NCBI GenBank assembly: GCA_035653295.1 | Contig: DASRCB010000164.1 | Location: 1-31,775, forward strand | Length of the DNA stretch: 31,775 nt | Source: DASRCB01 sp035653295 | Lineage (GTDB): Bacteria > Acidobacteriota > Terriglobia > Bryobacterales > Bryobacteraceae | Direction of reading: 5' to 3' | Shown here: positions 1 through 8,088 of the stretch, piece after piece | Numbering within the stretch: position 1 is the stretch's first letter | Layout of the letters: the number at the start of each line of letters is the position of its first letter | Notes under the pieces: generated by a model | Seen by the model: the letters and a program-made list of their open reading frames with translations, nothing else | Told to the model about the DNA's origin: nothing | The model's database searches: none | Translations under genes and position numbers: made by a program

Positions 1-220
1 TGGCCACCGTGGGGCCATAGTGCAAAGCAGTTCTCCCGAGAGGAACGGTTAAGCCCTTCTTTCGCGAGAGGCCTTGCGACGGAAGGAACGCATCCGGCGG
101 TTCATCGTGCACGATGACTTCCGGCCGGCGAATCCTTCAGGCCTTCACCGGTGTAAGATCATTCCCATGTACGAGCACCCCTTGCGGGCTGGAAGAGCAC
201 GACATCCGATCTCCGGCACT

Positions 221-2097
221 ATGCTCCGCTTCCTCGTCGCCGTCACGGCCGCGTTGTTGCTGCCCGGCGCCACAGCGGTGGGAGCAGAATCTCCCTTCCA
301 ATACAAGGAAGTAATGGTCCCCATGCGTGACGGTGTGCGTCTGCAAACGGTTATCCTAACGCCTGTCGGCAAAAAAGGGCCACTCCCGATTCTGCTGCAG
401 CGCACGCCCTACGGAGTGCCGGAAAAAGCTCCGGAGAAAATTCCTGCCAGTGTCCAGGAACTCGAGGATGACGGATATATTCTCGTTTTGCAGAACCTGC
501 GCGGGCGTTTCAAGTCGGAAGGCACGTTTGAACTCTCGTCGCAGGCCGACCCCAAAGTCATCAGCGAGACAACCGACGCATACGATACGATCAACTGGCT
601 GGTCAAAAATGTCCCGTGTAACGGGAAAGTGGGGATTTTGGGAGTTTCGTACCTCGGACTCACCGCCGCGGTGACTTTGCTGCATCCCCATCCCGCATTG
701 AAGGCAGTCAGCGAACAGGCGGCGCCTGTGGACTGGTGGATGAATGATGACTTTCATCACTTCGGTGCGCTGCGACTTAGCTACTCATTCGAGTACGCGG
801 TCATGGAACAGGCAGACAAGAACAAAAACAGTCACTTCGAGTTCTCAGTCTATGACACGTATCAGTGGTACCTGGATGCCGGACCCGTCAAAAACCTGAA
901 CGACAAGTACCTTCATAACTCGGTCCCCTACTGGAACAAATTGCTGGCACATGCTGATTACGATGATTTCTGGAAGCGCGAGGCGTGGATTCGGCAATTG
1001 CATAGTGCTCCAGTCCCAAGTCTGAACGTTGCCGGATTTTGGGATCAGGAGGACCCGTGGGGACCGTGGCAGATCTTCCGACATTCAGCCGAAAATGATG
1101 CGAACCACAATAACTATCTGGTCGCGGGCCCTGGCTCCATGGGCAGTGGCAGAGCCCGACGGCCGAGAGTATTGGAAGCTACAGCTATGGCGGGCATGAT
1201 ACCGCGCGAGAGTTCCGGCACGATATCGAGGCCCCTTTCTTCCGCCATTTTCTCCACGGTGATGGGGACCGCTTCACATGGAGGGTGAAGACTTTTCAGT
1301 CAGGGTCGAACACCTGGCACACCTATGACGAATGGCCGCCATCCGGAGCGGCCATGACAAATTTGTATCTGCGGTCTGACGGCGTCTTAGCGTTCGAACC
1401 GCCGAATGGAGGAAAACCGTACCGCGAATACATCTCCGATCCCGCAAATCCAGTCCCGTATCGGGCGCGCCCGATTTCGCCGACCTATCCTGCCGGCGAC
1501 TGGCCCTCGTGGGAGACGGACGATCAGCGATTCGCCGATCACCGCCCCGATGTCCTTACCTACTCAAGCGCGCCTCTCGAGAGCGACCTGGTGGTAACCG
1601 GAGAACTGGAGGCCAACTTGTATGCCTCCACATCCGGAACCGACAGCGACTTTGTCGTGAAGCTGATCGATGTGTTCCCGGAAGACGCCCAACAACCAGC
1701 ATGGGATGTCGATGCCGGGCCCGGCGAGGGCCAGTACAGGAAATCACTGAACGGCTACCAACTCCCGATCGCCATGGAGGTGCGCCGCGGACGTTATCTG
1801 AAAAGCTTCGAAAAGCCGGAGCCCTTGCCGTCAGATGTTCCGTCCCTTTGGAAGATTCCGCTTCGCGATCGCGATCACGTGTTTCGAAAGGGTCACCGCA
1901 TCATGGTCCAGGTGCAGTCCACCTGGTTCCCGTTGATTGACCGTAATACGCAGAAATTCGTTCCGAGCATCTACCAGGCTTCGGAAGAGGATTTTGTTAA
2001 GGCCACTCAGCGGGTTTATTGCACGCCCGCTATGCCGTCTCACATCGTGCTTCCCGTGATCCGCGCCGTTCCCCAGTCGCCCACGCACTCGCGGTGA
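221..2097 (+). pseudogene. Secreted CocE/NonD-family (S15-type) hydrolase, broken by a frameshift
   Basis: This is an alpha/beta-hydrolase of the X-Pro dipeptidyl-peptidase/cocaine-esterase family, about 625 residues once the frame is restored. The family hydrolyses esters or amides such as acyl-amino-acid esters. The start at 221 opens a signal peptide (MLRFLVAVTAALLLPG, then AVGAES). The nucleophile is Ser143 in GVSYLG; the acidic residue is in WDQEDPWGP near 275-278. The first frame runs to 1288 but loses homology after about 1132. A one-base deletion (CCT-GG where CCT-TGG is expected) separates it from the second frame, which reads GPWLHGQW with the catalytic His, and then continues as the C-terminal jelly-roll domain to 2097. 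The unshifted product would lack the catalytic His and the C-terminal domain. It could be a real pseudogene or a sequencing error. No strong ribosome-binding site is seen at 221; an upstream ATG at 167 is less likely because it would precede the signal peptide. Confidence 0.8.
1130..1134 (+). other. Single-base deletion site (frameshift)
   Basis: Reading changes from the frame of 221 to the frame of the downstream segment at this point. Inserting one T between 1132 and 1133 restores GPWLHGQW, the usual His-containing motif of CocE/NonD hydrolases, and joins both halves into one full-length protein. Confidence 0.7.
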
Positions 2098-2151
2098 CGT
2101 GCGTCGCTTAGCTTGCACCGCCTGGGGAACTGGACGGCAAACAGATTTTTT
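2068..2151 (+). terminator. Nested inverted repeat with downstream T-run, possible terminator
   Basis: GTTCCCCAG (2068-2076) is perfectly complementary to CTGGGGAAC (2122-2130). GCGGTG (2091-2096) pairs with CACCGC (2116-2121) inside it. Six T residues follow at 2146-2151. The structure overlaps the end of the hydrolase frame and lies upstream of the lanthipeptide operon, so it could separate the two transcription units. The T-run is 15 bases from the stem, so this is not a classical intrinsic terminator. Confidence 0.35.
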
Positions 2152-2179
2152 GTAACGCTCGCAGCTCCTCCTTCACTAT
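2150..2179 (+). promoter_or_regulatory. Weak candidate promoter for the lanthipeptide operon
   Basis: TTGTAA (2150-2155) and CACTAT (2174-2179) are separated by 18 bases and lie 50 bases upstream of the lanA start. The match to sigma-70 boxes is poor (4/6 and 3/6). It is listed only because a promoter is expected here. Confidence 0.2.
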
Positions 2180-2185
2180 CCCGCG

Positions 2186-2204
2186 TGTGCGCGGACAGCG
2201 CACA
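2186..2204 (+). promoter_or_regulatory. Leader hairpin with GGA loop upstream of lanA
   Basis: TGTGCGC (2186-2192) and GCGCACA (2198-2204) form a perfect 7-bp stem around the loop GGACA. It ends 12 bases before the ribosome-binding site. A GGA exposed in a hairpin loop, followed by ACAAGGA at the ribosome-binding site (2215-2221), resembles the paired-site layout of CsrA/RsmA targets. That regulatory reading is inference; the hairpin itself is plain in the sequence. Confidence 0.4.
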
Positions 2205-2216
2205 GCATGTGTAGAC

Positions 2217-2223
2217 AAGGAGG
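2217..2223 (+). promoter_or_regulatory. Strong ribosome-binding site of lanA
   Basis: A perfect AAGGAGG lies five bases before the ATG at 2229. It fixes the lanA start at 2229 rather than the in-frame ATG at 2187. Confidence 0.85.
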
Positions 2224-2228
2224 AGTCT

Positions 2229-2474
2229 ATGTCAACTCGTAACATCATCCGGGCGTGGAAAGACGCGTCCTATCGCAACAGTCTCAGCGATGCGGAACGC
2301 GCCGCACTGCCCCCGAATCCGGCCGGCTCGATCGAGCTGTCTGACGCCGATCTCGGTCAGGTCTCAGGCGGCCTGACGCTGCTCACCTGTACGGCCCTCT
2401 GCACCCGGTACTGCACCATCACGGAGCGGACCCCGTGCCTGAGCACCGCGTATCCCAAAGGCCTGCCCTGCTGA
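2229..2474 (+). CDS. lanA: Class II lanthipeptide precursor, mersacidin/lichenicidin-type leader
   Basis: This 81-residue precursor is the substrate of the LanM and LanT encoded just downstream. Residues 1-48 form a leader of the mersacidin/lichenicidin type: an IIRAWKD block near the N-terminus, NPAG at 30-33, and ELSDADLGQVSGG at 36-48 ending in the double-glycine cleavage site. The predicted core is 33 residues (49-81), with five Cys (core 6, 10, 14, 22, 33), nine Ser/Thr (core T2, T5, T7, T11, T15, T17, T20, S24, T25) and a C-terminal Cys. The stretch CTITERTPC (core 14-22) is a variant of the CTxTxEC lipid-II-binding motif of mersacidin-like lantibiotics, with Glu shifted by one and three residues between Glu and Cys. 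After dehydration and cyclisation up to five (methyl)lanthionine rings are possible. Ring topology cannot be read from sequence. The start is fixed by a perfect ribosome-binding site. Confidence 0.93.
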   Translation: MSTRNIIRAWKDASYRNSLSDAERAALPPNPAGSIELSDADLGQVSGGLTLLTCTALCTRYCTITERTPCLSTAYPKGLPC

Positions 2475-2487
2475 GCATGGCCGCGAC

Positions 2488-2533
2488 CGTGGAATGCGTG
2501 TGCCGGGTTATTCATTCGGCCGCGCGTTCCGCG
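2488..2533 (+). promoter_or_regulatory. Stem-loop between lanA and lanM, possible attenuator or processing site
   Basis: CGTGGAATGCG (2488-2498) pairs over 11 positions with CGCGTTCCGCG (2523-2533), with two G-U pairs. The 24-base loop contains a smaller stem, GCCG (2502-2505) with CGGC (2516-2519). It sits 14 bases after the lanA stop and 25 bases before lanM. Lantibiotic operons often use such a structure to make more precursor than enzyme mRNA. There is no long T-run, so partial read-through or 3'-end protection is more likely than full termination. Confidence 0.5.
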
Positions 2534-2558
2534 TCAGTTTGAATTTCAGGAGTTTTGA

Positions 2559-5495
2559 ATGATTGCCCCCGCCCTGTCTGATTCGGCGCCGGACCTCGCG
2601 CCGGTACACCCGCCCGTCGCACCGCTGCCCATCCCCGAGCACCTGGCCGGACATCGCATGGCGCACTGCCTGGAGGCGGTGGCCCCGATCATTCGTCGGG
2701 CGCGCCGGCGCGTGCTGGACGGCGCTTTCGACCTCGCCGGCAGATACCGTCATGCTCCGTTCAGCCCGCGGGCAATCGAACAAGAGCTGGCCATGAACCT
2801 GGCCGAGCCGCTGCTCGTCATGATGACGCGAACGATGGTGCTGGAGCTGAACGTGGCCCGGCTCGAGGGGCGGCTCGAAGGAGCCACTTCCGAAGAGCGG
2901 TTCCTGAGCTTTCTCGAGTCGCTGCGCACCCACGCCGTCACTCGGCAGCTCCTCAGGGAATATCCGGTTCTGGTCCGGCAAATCTCGGTACGGGTCGATC
3001 AGTGGGCGTCCGCGAGTCTCGAATTCCTGGAACGGCTGTGCGCGGACTGGGAAGTCATCCGCGATCGCTTTTTCGAAGAAGACCCGGGATCGCTGATGAG
3101 CGTTGCCGGAGGGGCCGGGGATACGCATCGAAATGGCCGATCGGTGATGATCGCCAGGTTCAGCACGGGCGCCAGGCTGGTGTACAAGCCGCGATCTCTG
3201 GCCGTTGACGAGCATTTCCAGCAGCTCCTGTGCTGGTTGAACGAGCACGGCGCCGAGCCCCGGTTCCGGCTGCTCCGGTCGCTGGACCGAGGCGCCTGGG
3301 GTTGGGCCGAATTCCTCGATCGGAAGGCCTGCGAAGACGAAGAGGAGGTCCGTCGTTTCTACCAGCGACAGGGCGCATACGCGGCCATTCTGTATGCGCT
3401 CGAAGCCTCCGACTTCCATTGTGAAAACCTGATTGCGCATGGCGAACACCCCATGCTGATTGATCTCGAGGCTCTGTTCCACCCGCGGATGAACGAGGCG
3501 GCTTCGAGCCGCGCGGACGTCATCGCCGGCAGCACCCTCGGATATTCCGTTCTTCGCACGGGCCTCTTGCCGCAGCGCTACTGGGCAAGTGACGAGAGCG
3601 CTGGTGTGGACATGAGCGGCCTTGGCAGTGTCGCCGGAGAGCTTACGCCGCATCCCGTGCCTCAGTGGGAATCGGCCGATACCGACGAGATGCACGCGGT
3701 CCGCAGGCGCATGGAAATGCAGGGCTCGAGCAACCGGCCGTGGCTGAACGGCGTGGAGGCGAATGCATTCGATTACGCCGCCGACGTTGCGCACGGCTTC
3801 GCCTCGACGTATCGCATCCTGCTGCGCCACCGGCAGGAATTGCCGGCGGTGCTGCTCACGTTCGCCCGTGACGAGGTGCGGGTCATTCTTCGCCCCACGC
3901 AAACCTATGGTGCGCTGCTGTACGAAAGCTTTCACCCCGATATGCTGCGGCGCGAGGACGACCGGGTCGCGTTGTTCCAGCGCTTGCGCGCGGCGGGCGA
4001 GGGAGCATCCCAGGAGCGGGTAGCGGAAATCGAGCGCGCGGAGTTGCTGCGCGGCGACATTCCGCTGTTCACCAGCCGTCCGGGATCGCGCCATCTGTGG
4101 AGCAGCACCGGTGAGCGGATCCCTGACTTCTTTGAGGAGCCCGGCGTGGCCCTGGTCCAGCGTCGGCTGGGCCAGCTCAGCGACAAGGATCTGGAGCGGC
4201 AGCTATGGATTCTGCGCGCTTCCATCGCCAGTGTTGGATCTCACCCCGAGGCGCGCGCTTTGCGCAGCGCGGAGCCCAGGAGCGCCAGCCATCCTGTTCT
4301 TACCGGAGCAAAGTGCCTCGAGGCGGCGAGGGCCATTGGAGATCGCCTCCAGGAACTCGCCCTCAACGGAGACGGCGATGCAGCCTGGATTGGGCTGATT
4401 CCACTGGAAGAACGTGACTGGCGCCTGTCGGCTCTTGGACCGGACCTGTACGACGGCCTTCCCGGCGTGATCCTCTTTCTCGCGCATCTCAGCGCCATGA
4501 CCTGCGATTCGCGTTATGAAGCACTCGCCAGGTCGGCTTTGAAAACGCTCCGCGCGCAGGTGCGGGATGGCCTGTCGCCACGTGCGATCGGGGGCTTCAC
4601 CGGGCGCGGCGGACTGATCTACAGCCTGGCTCACCTTGGGGTCCTCTGGTCGGACGCAACGCTCTTCAGAGAGGCCGAAGATCTCGCCCGGTCGATTCCC
4701 GACGCCGTAATCGAGGACCGCAATTTCGATCTCGTCAGCGGATCGGCCGGATCGATTCTCGGGCTCGCGACTCTGATGTGCGCGCAGCCGTCCGAGGCCG
4801 CAATGCGCGCCATGCGAGCCTGCGGCGATCATCTTCTTCGAACCGCGAGGCAGGCCGACTGCGGGTTTGGATGGCTGTCGGACGGCCTCGGGCCGGAGCC
4901 GCTCACCGGCTTCGCCCACGGCAATGCCGGCATTGCGCGCGCGCTGCTCGAAGTGTGTGGCTGGACTGGGGACCGCAATTACCGGAATGCCGCCGTCGCC
5001 GCCATGGACTACGAGCGAGCGCGGTTCAACCCCGAGAAGAGGAACTGGCCCGACCTGCGGAGGCGCCGGAAAACCGATTTCGTCACCGCGTGGTGCCATG
5101 GCGCCCCGGGCATCGGGCTCGCGCGTCTTTCCGGTTTGTCCTATATCGATGATGCGGCAACGCGGCAGGAAATCGAGGCGGCTCTGGAAACCACGATGGC
5201 CACCGGTTTCGGGATCACTCACATCCTCTGCCACGGCGATCTGGGCAACGTCGACATCTTCCTTTATGCGGCGGACAAACTTGGCGCGCTGCACTGGCGG
5301 GAACGCGCGACTGGGATCGCTGGCCGCGTTCTCGCCGAGGCGGCGGAGAGTGGATGGGTTTGCGGCAATCCCGGAGGCGTCGAATCGCCTGGTCTGATGA
5401 CCGGCCTTGCGGGCATCGGCTACAGCCTGCTTCGCCTTGCCGATCCAGCCAGTGTCCCGTGTGTACTCGCGCTGGAGCCGCCTGCAATTCGATGA
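2559..5495 (+). CDS. lanM: Class II lanthipeptide synthetase LanM (dehydratase-cyclase)
   Basis: This 978-residue cytoplasmic enzyme phosphorylates and eliminates Ser/Thr of the precursor core, then adds Cys thiols to make (methyl)lanthionine rings. The N-terminal dehydratase domain (about 70-560) shows the kinase-like signatures VYKPRSL (208-214), DFHCENL (285-291) and LIDLEALF (300-307). The C-terminal LanC-like cyclase (about 600-975) has HGNAG with His787, WCHG with Cys846 and LCHG with Cys891-His892, so all three zinc ligands (Cys846, Cys891, His892) are present. Length and domain order are normal for LanM. The start is supported by CAGGAG six bases upstream. It lies 84 bases after lanA, and its TGA overlaps the lanT ATG, indicating one operon with translational coupling. 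It looks intact and functional. Confidence 0.96.
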   Translation: MIAPALSDSAPDLAPVHPPVAPLPIPEHLAGHRMAHCLEAVAPIIRRARRRVLDGAFDLAGRYRHAPFSPRAIEQELAMNLAEPLLVMMTRTMVLELNVARLEGRLEGATSEERFLSFLESLRTHAVTRQLLREYPVLVRQISVRVDQWASASLEFLERLCADWEVIRDRFFEEDPGSLMSVAGGAGDTHRNGRSVMIARFSTGARLVYKPRSLAVDEHFQQLLCWLNEHGAEPRFRLLRSLDRGAWGWAEFLDRKACEDEEEVRRFYQRQGAYAAILYALEASDFHCENLIAHGEHPMLIDLEALFHPRMNEAASSRADVIAGSTLGYSVLRTGLLPQRYWASDESAGVDMSGLGSVAGELTPHPVPQWESADTDEMHAVRRRMEMQGSSNRPWLNGVEANAFDYAADVAHGFASTYRILLRHRQELPAVLLTFARDEVRVILRPTQTYGALLYESFHPDMLRREDDRVALFQRLRAAGEGASQERVAEIERAELLRGDIPLFTSRPGSRHLWSSTGERIPDFFEEPGVALVQRRLGQLSDKDLERQLWILRASIASVGSHPEARALRSAEPRSASHPVLTGAKCLEAARAIGDRLQELALNGDGDAAWIGLIPLEERDWRLSALGPDLYDGLPGVILFLAHLSAMTCDSRYEALARSALKTLRAQVRDGLSPRAIGGFTGRGGLIYSLAHLGVLWSDATLFREAEDLARSIPDAVIEDRNFDLVSGSAGSILGLATLMCAQPSEAAMRAMRACGDHLLRTARQADCGFGWLSDGLGPEPLTGFAHGNAGIARALLEVCGWTGDRNYRNAAVAAMDYERARFNPEKRNWPDLRRRRKTDFVTAWCHGAPGIGLARLSGLSYIDDAATRQEIEAALETTMATGFGITHILCHGDLGNVDIFLYAADKLGALHWRERATGIAGRVLAEAAESGWVCGNPGGVESPGLMTGLAGIGYSLLRLADPASVPCVLALEPPAIR

Positions 5496-7705
5496 CCCCG
5501 TTCCAGAGCGCGATCGGATCGAAGAACGTGCCCCGCCGCGTTAACCGGCGCGGCCGCGTGCCGGTCGTGCTGCAGATGAACATGGTGGAGTGCGGCGCCG
5601 CGTGTCTGGCGATGATTCTCGGCTACTTTGGGCGAAAGACACGTCTGGAGGAGTGCCGGCAGAAGTGTGAGGCCGGCCGCGATGGCGTGACAGCCCGGAC
5701 AGTTGCGGCCGCGGCCCGCGAGTTCGGCCTTCGAACCCGCGCCCTGTCGCTGCCGGCGGGGCAACTGAGGCACATCGCTGTTCCCGCGGTGCTGCACTGG
5801 AATTCGAACCACTTCGTCGTGCTCGAAGGCTGGGCGTCCCGAGACAGTGCGCGGATCGTCGATCCCGCGTTCGGCCGCCGCACGGTATCCCTGAACGAAC
5901 TGGAAGCTTCCTTCTCCGGCGTCGCGCTGGTCTTCGAGCCCGATGCTGGTTTCGAGCAGAAGCCGCCCCGAGAGCCGAACCAGGCGCTGGTCTGGGCGCG
6001 CCGCATTCTGAACGTCCCCGATACGCGGGCGCTGCTGGCGCGCATCTTCGCGGCGTCGGCCCTGCTGCAGCTTCTCGGATTCATCTTTCCAGCAGTGACC
6101 CGGCTGGTGGTGGATGCCATCATTCCTGCGCGCGCCTTCGCAGAGCTGGATCTGCTCGGCGTGGGCGCTCTCGTCATCGCGCTGACGCACGCATCGGTGA
6201 GCTACTGCCGCTCCACGCTGCTGATCCGTCTCGAAAAGCGCCTCGATTCCACGCTGATGCTCGGGTTCTTTCGTCATCTGCTTTCGCTGCCGTATCGTTT
6301 TTTCCAGGAGCGGAGCAGCGGCGACCTGCTGATGCGGCTGGGCAGCAATGTCGTCATCCGCGATGTGCTGGCCAGCTACACGACATCGGCGCTCCTGGAC
6401 GGCAGCCTGCTCGTCGTCTACCTTGCTGTACTGATTCACGTCGCGCCCCTGTTCGGCGTTGCGGCATTATGCATGGCCTTGCTGGAAGCGGCCATTCTTC
6501 TGGGCGCCTCGGGACGGCTTCACGTTCTGCTCGAGGCCGATCTGGCGCGCCAGTCCGAATCGCAGAGCTGTCTGATGGAATCGCTGATTGGAATCGGCAC
6601 GCTCAAGGCCGCCGGCATGGAAGATCGCGCTCTGGGCCGCTGGTCGAACCTGCTCGCGAAGCAACTGGACGCATCTTTCGAGCGCAGCCGGTTTTCGGCG
6701 AAGATTGACGCGGCCACTTCGGTGATCCGGATCTTCTCGCCGCTCTGTCTGCTGTGGCTGGGCGGCCGCGAGGTTCTCAACGGCTCCATGACCCTGGGCA
6801 CGATGCTCGGCGTCAACGCTCTCGCGACGGTCTTTCTGATTCCTGTGAGTTCGCTGGTTTCATCTGCGCAGCGGATACAGCTCGCGGGGGCGCACCTGGA
6901 GCGAATCAGCGATGTGATGCGGGCGCACGCCGAACAGGATCCTGAGAGCGTCCGCCCGGCGCCGCGGCTTACCGGCGCCCTCGACCTGCGCCACGTTTCA
7001 TACCGATATCAGTCCGATGGCCCGCTTGTGCTGCACGATATTACGCTGGCGATCCGGCCGGGTCAGAAAGTCGCCCTCGTTGGCCGCAGCGGCTCCGGAA
7101 AGAGCACGCTGGCGAAGTTGCTGCTCGGTCTTTACGCACCGAGCGAAGGCCAGGTGCTCTATGACGGCGAGCCGCTGAATCAGCTGAATCTGCGAACCGT
7201 GCGAAAGCAGTGGGGAGCCGTGCTCCAGGACGCGTTTTTGTTCAGCTCATCCGTGCAGGACAACATCGCTTTTCACGATGACGCGGTTCCGTTAACGGAG
7301 ATTCGCGCAGCGGCGCAGATCGCGGGAATCCACGATGCGATCCAGGCCATGCCGATGGCCTACCTGACCAGGGTCGACGAGGGCGGCAGCAGTTTGTCCG
7401 GGGGACAGCGGCAGCGGCTGGCGATCGCGCGCGCCGTAGTCAATCGGCCTGCGCTGCTGGTGCTCGATGAAGCAACAAGCCAGCTCGACGTGCTTACCGA
7501 GGCGGTGGTGGACAGGAACCTGGACCGCCTGAGCTGCACGCGCGTTGTCGTGGCGCATCGTTTGAGCACGGTACGCAACGCCGATCTGATCGTAGTGCTC
7601 GATCGGGGATCCATCGTCGAGATGGGAACGCACGACGAACTGCTTGCGGCAAACTCCCATTACGCCGGCCTGGTGCGCCGCCAACTCGATGGTGAGCCGG
7701 TATAG
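5492..7705 (+). CDS. lanT: Lanthipeptide exporter LanT: C39 peptidase-ABC transporter
   Basis: This 737-residue inner-membrane protein should cut the leader after Gly-Gly and pump the mature peptide out. The N-terminal C39 peptidase (about 22-150) has the oxyanion Gln28, catalytic Cys34 (VECGAACL), His107 (HFVVLEG) and Asp124 (DPAFG). A six-helix ABC membrane domain follows (about 180-460). The ATPase domain has Walker A GRSGSGKST (531-539), signature LSGGQ (635-639), Walker B LVLDE (Asp659, Glu660) and H-loop His689. All catalytic residues are present. The ATG at 5492 overlaps the lanM stop (ATGA); a longer in-frame extension upstream to 5354 lies inside lanM and is unlikely. With a C39 domain, no separate leader protease is needed. 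No LanFEG-type immunity transporter follows it. Confidence 0.95.
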   Translation: MTPFQSAIGSKNVPRRVNRRGRVPVVLQMNMVECGAACLAMILGYFGRKTRLEECRQKCEAGRDGVTARTVAAAAREFGLRTRALSLPAGQLRHIAVPAVLHWNSNHFVVLEGWASRDSARIVDPAFGRRTVSLNELEASFSGVALVFEPDAGFEQKPPREPNQALVWARRILNVPDTRALLARIFAASALLQLLGFIFPAVTRLVVDAIIPARAFAELDLLGVGALVIALTHASVSYCRSTLLIRLEKRLDSTLMLGFFRHLLSLPYRFFQERSSGDLLMRLGSNVVIRDVLASYTTSALLDGSLLVVYLAVLIHVAPLFGVAALCMALLEAAILLGASGRLHVLLEADLARQSESQSCLMESLIGIGTLKAAGMEDRALGRWSNLLAKQLDASFERSRFSAKIDAATSVIRIFSPLCLLWLGGREVLNGSMTLGTMLGVNALATVFLIPVSSLVSSAQRIQLAGAHLERISDVMRAHAEQDPESVRPAPRLTGALDLRHVSYRYQSDGPLVLHDITLAIRPGQKVALVGRSGSGKSTLAKLLLGLYAPSEGQVLYDGEPLNQLNLRTVRKQWGAVLQDAFLFSSSVQDNIAFHDDAVPLTEIRAAAQIAGIHDAIQAMPMAYLTRVDEGGSSLSGGQRQRLAIARAVVNRPALLVLDEATSQLDVLTEAVVDRNLDRLSCTRVVVAHRLSTVRNADLIVVLDRGSIVEMGTHDELLAANSHYAGLVRRQLDGEPV

Positions 7706-8088
7706 GCAGCGCCCCATCGGTGCCGCACGACACAGCGTTAGCCGCAGACACGGACACGAACGCCAAAGCGGCACAACCTGGGGTATCATCAGCGGAACAG
7801 GGTGCCGAGTTGCGAGTACTGTGACCTCCTCCCCACGCACGCAGGAGAGGGCCGGCTCGGCATCCTGAAAGTGCTGACCGCCAACCGGGGCGGCAACACG
7901 CAATGCACTGAAAATTCGCCCCTTCCTGGCTGCAGGCCGACGGCAGCAGCCTTCCTTCGAAAAAAAATTTCACGTTGATGACGGTTTTTCTTGCTCGTTG
8001 GCGCCTCGAGGGGTGAAGGCGTTGAGCAGCCCGGAACACGCCGGGGCCGCTGCCCGCCGGATCAATTCACAGCCAAAGGAGAACCAAC
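7706..8088. other. 383-base gap after lanT: sigma-gene relics, A-rich patch, leader of next gene
   Basis: No intact gene is visible. The left part (7706-7865) has no recognisable content beyond GGGGTATCAT at about 7782-7791, which resembles GGGGTAGAAT upstream of the ECF sigma gene at 11375. The middle (7866-7945) resembles parts of that sigma gene. An eight-A run at about 7950-7957 and a T-run near 7985 follow. The right end carries the ribosome-binding site of the gene at 8089. No immunity gene for the lanthipeptide is encoded here. Confidence 0.5.
7866..7945 (+). pseudogene. Probable relic of an ECF sigma factor gene
   Basis: Two short blocks resemble, in the same order, two separated parts of the ECF sigma gene at 11375-11941. 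Bases 7870-7899 match 11661-11691 (the region encoding LTAKRGGN) at about 26 of 31 positions with one gap. Bases 7909-7940 match 11893-11926 (the 3' end, encoding KFARSWLQAE) closely, sharing TCCTGGCTGCAGGCCGA. Some 200 bases between the blocks are missing. No open frame joins them. The similarity was found by eye, and these regions are conserved among such sigma genes, so this is a relic of a paralogue rather than a functional gene. Confidence 0.45.

Noticed and set aside
221..2097. The broken hydrolase as a leader-processing protease of the lanthipeptide
   Set aside because: LanP enzymes are subtilisin-like; this is a CocE/NonD-type alpha/beta hydrolase, and LanT already has a C39 peptidase.
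2508..4094. Long open frame of 528 codons on the minus strand opposite lanM
   Set aside because: It lies wholly antisense to a convincing LanM, shows no domain, and such frames are usual opposite GC-rich genes.
4203..5294. Open frame of 363 codons on the minus strand opposite lanM
   Set aside because: Shadow of the LanC-like domain; no motif and no start signals.
5420..6439. Open frame of 339 codons opposite lanT
   Set aside because: Antisense to the C39 peptidase and membrane domain, with no recognisable product.
7838..7860. A further block (GAGAGGGCCGGC) as the 5' part of the sigma-gene relic
   Set aside because: The match to the sigma gene near 11507 covers only about 12 bases and may be chance, so it was not included in the relic.
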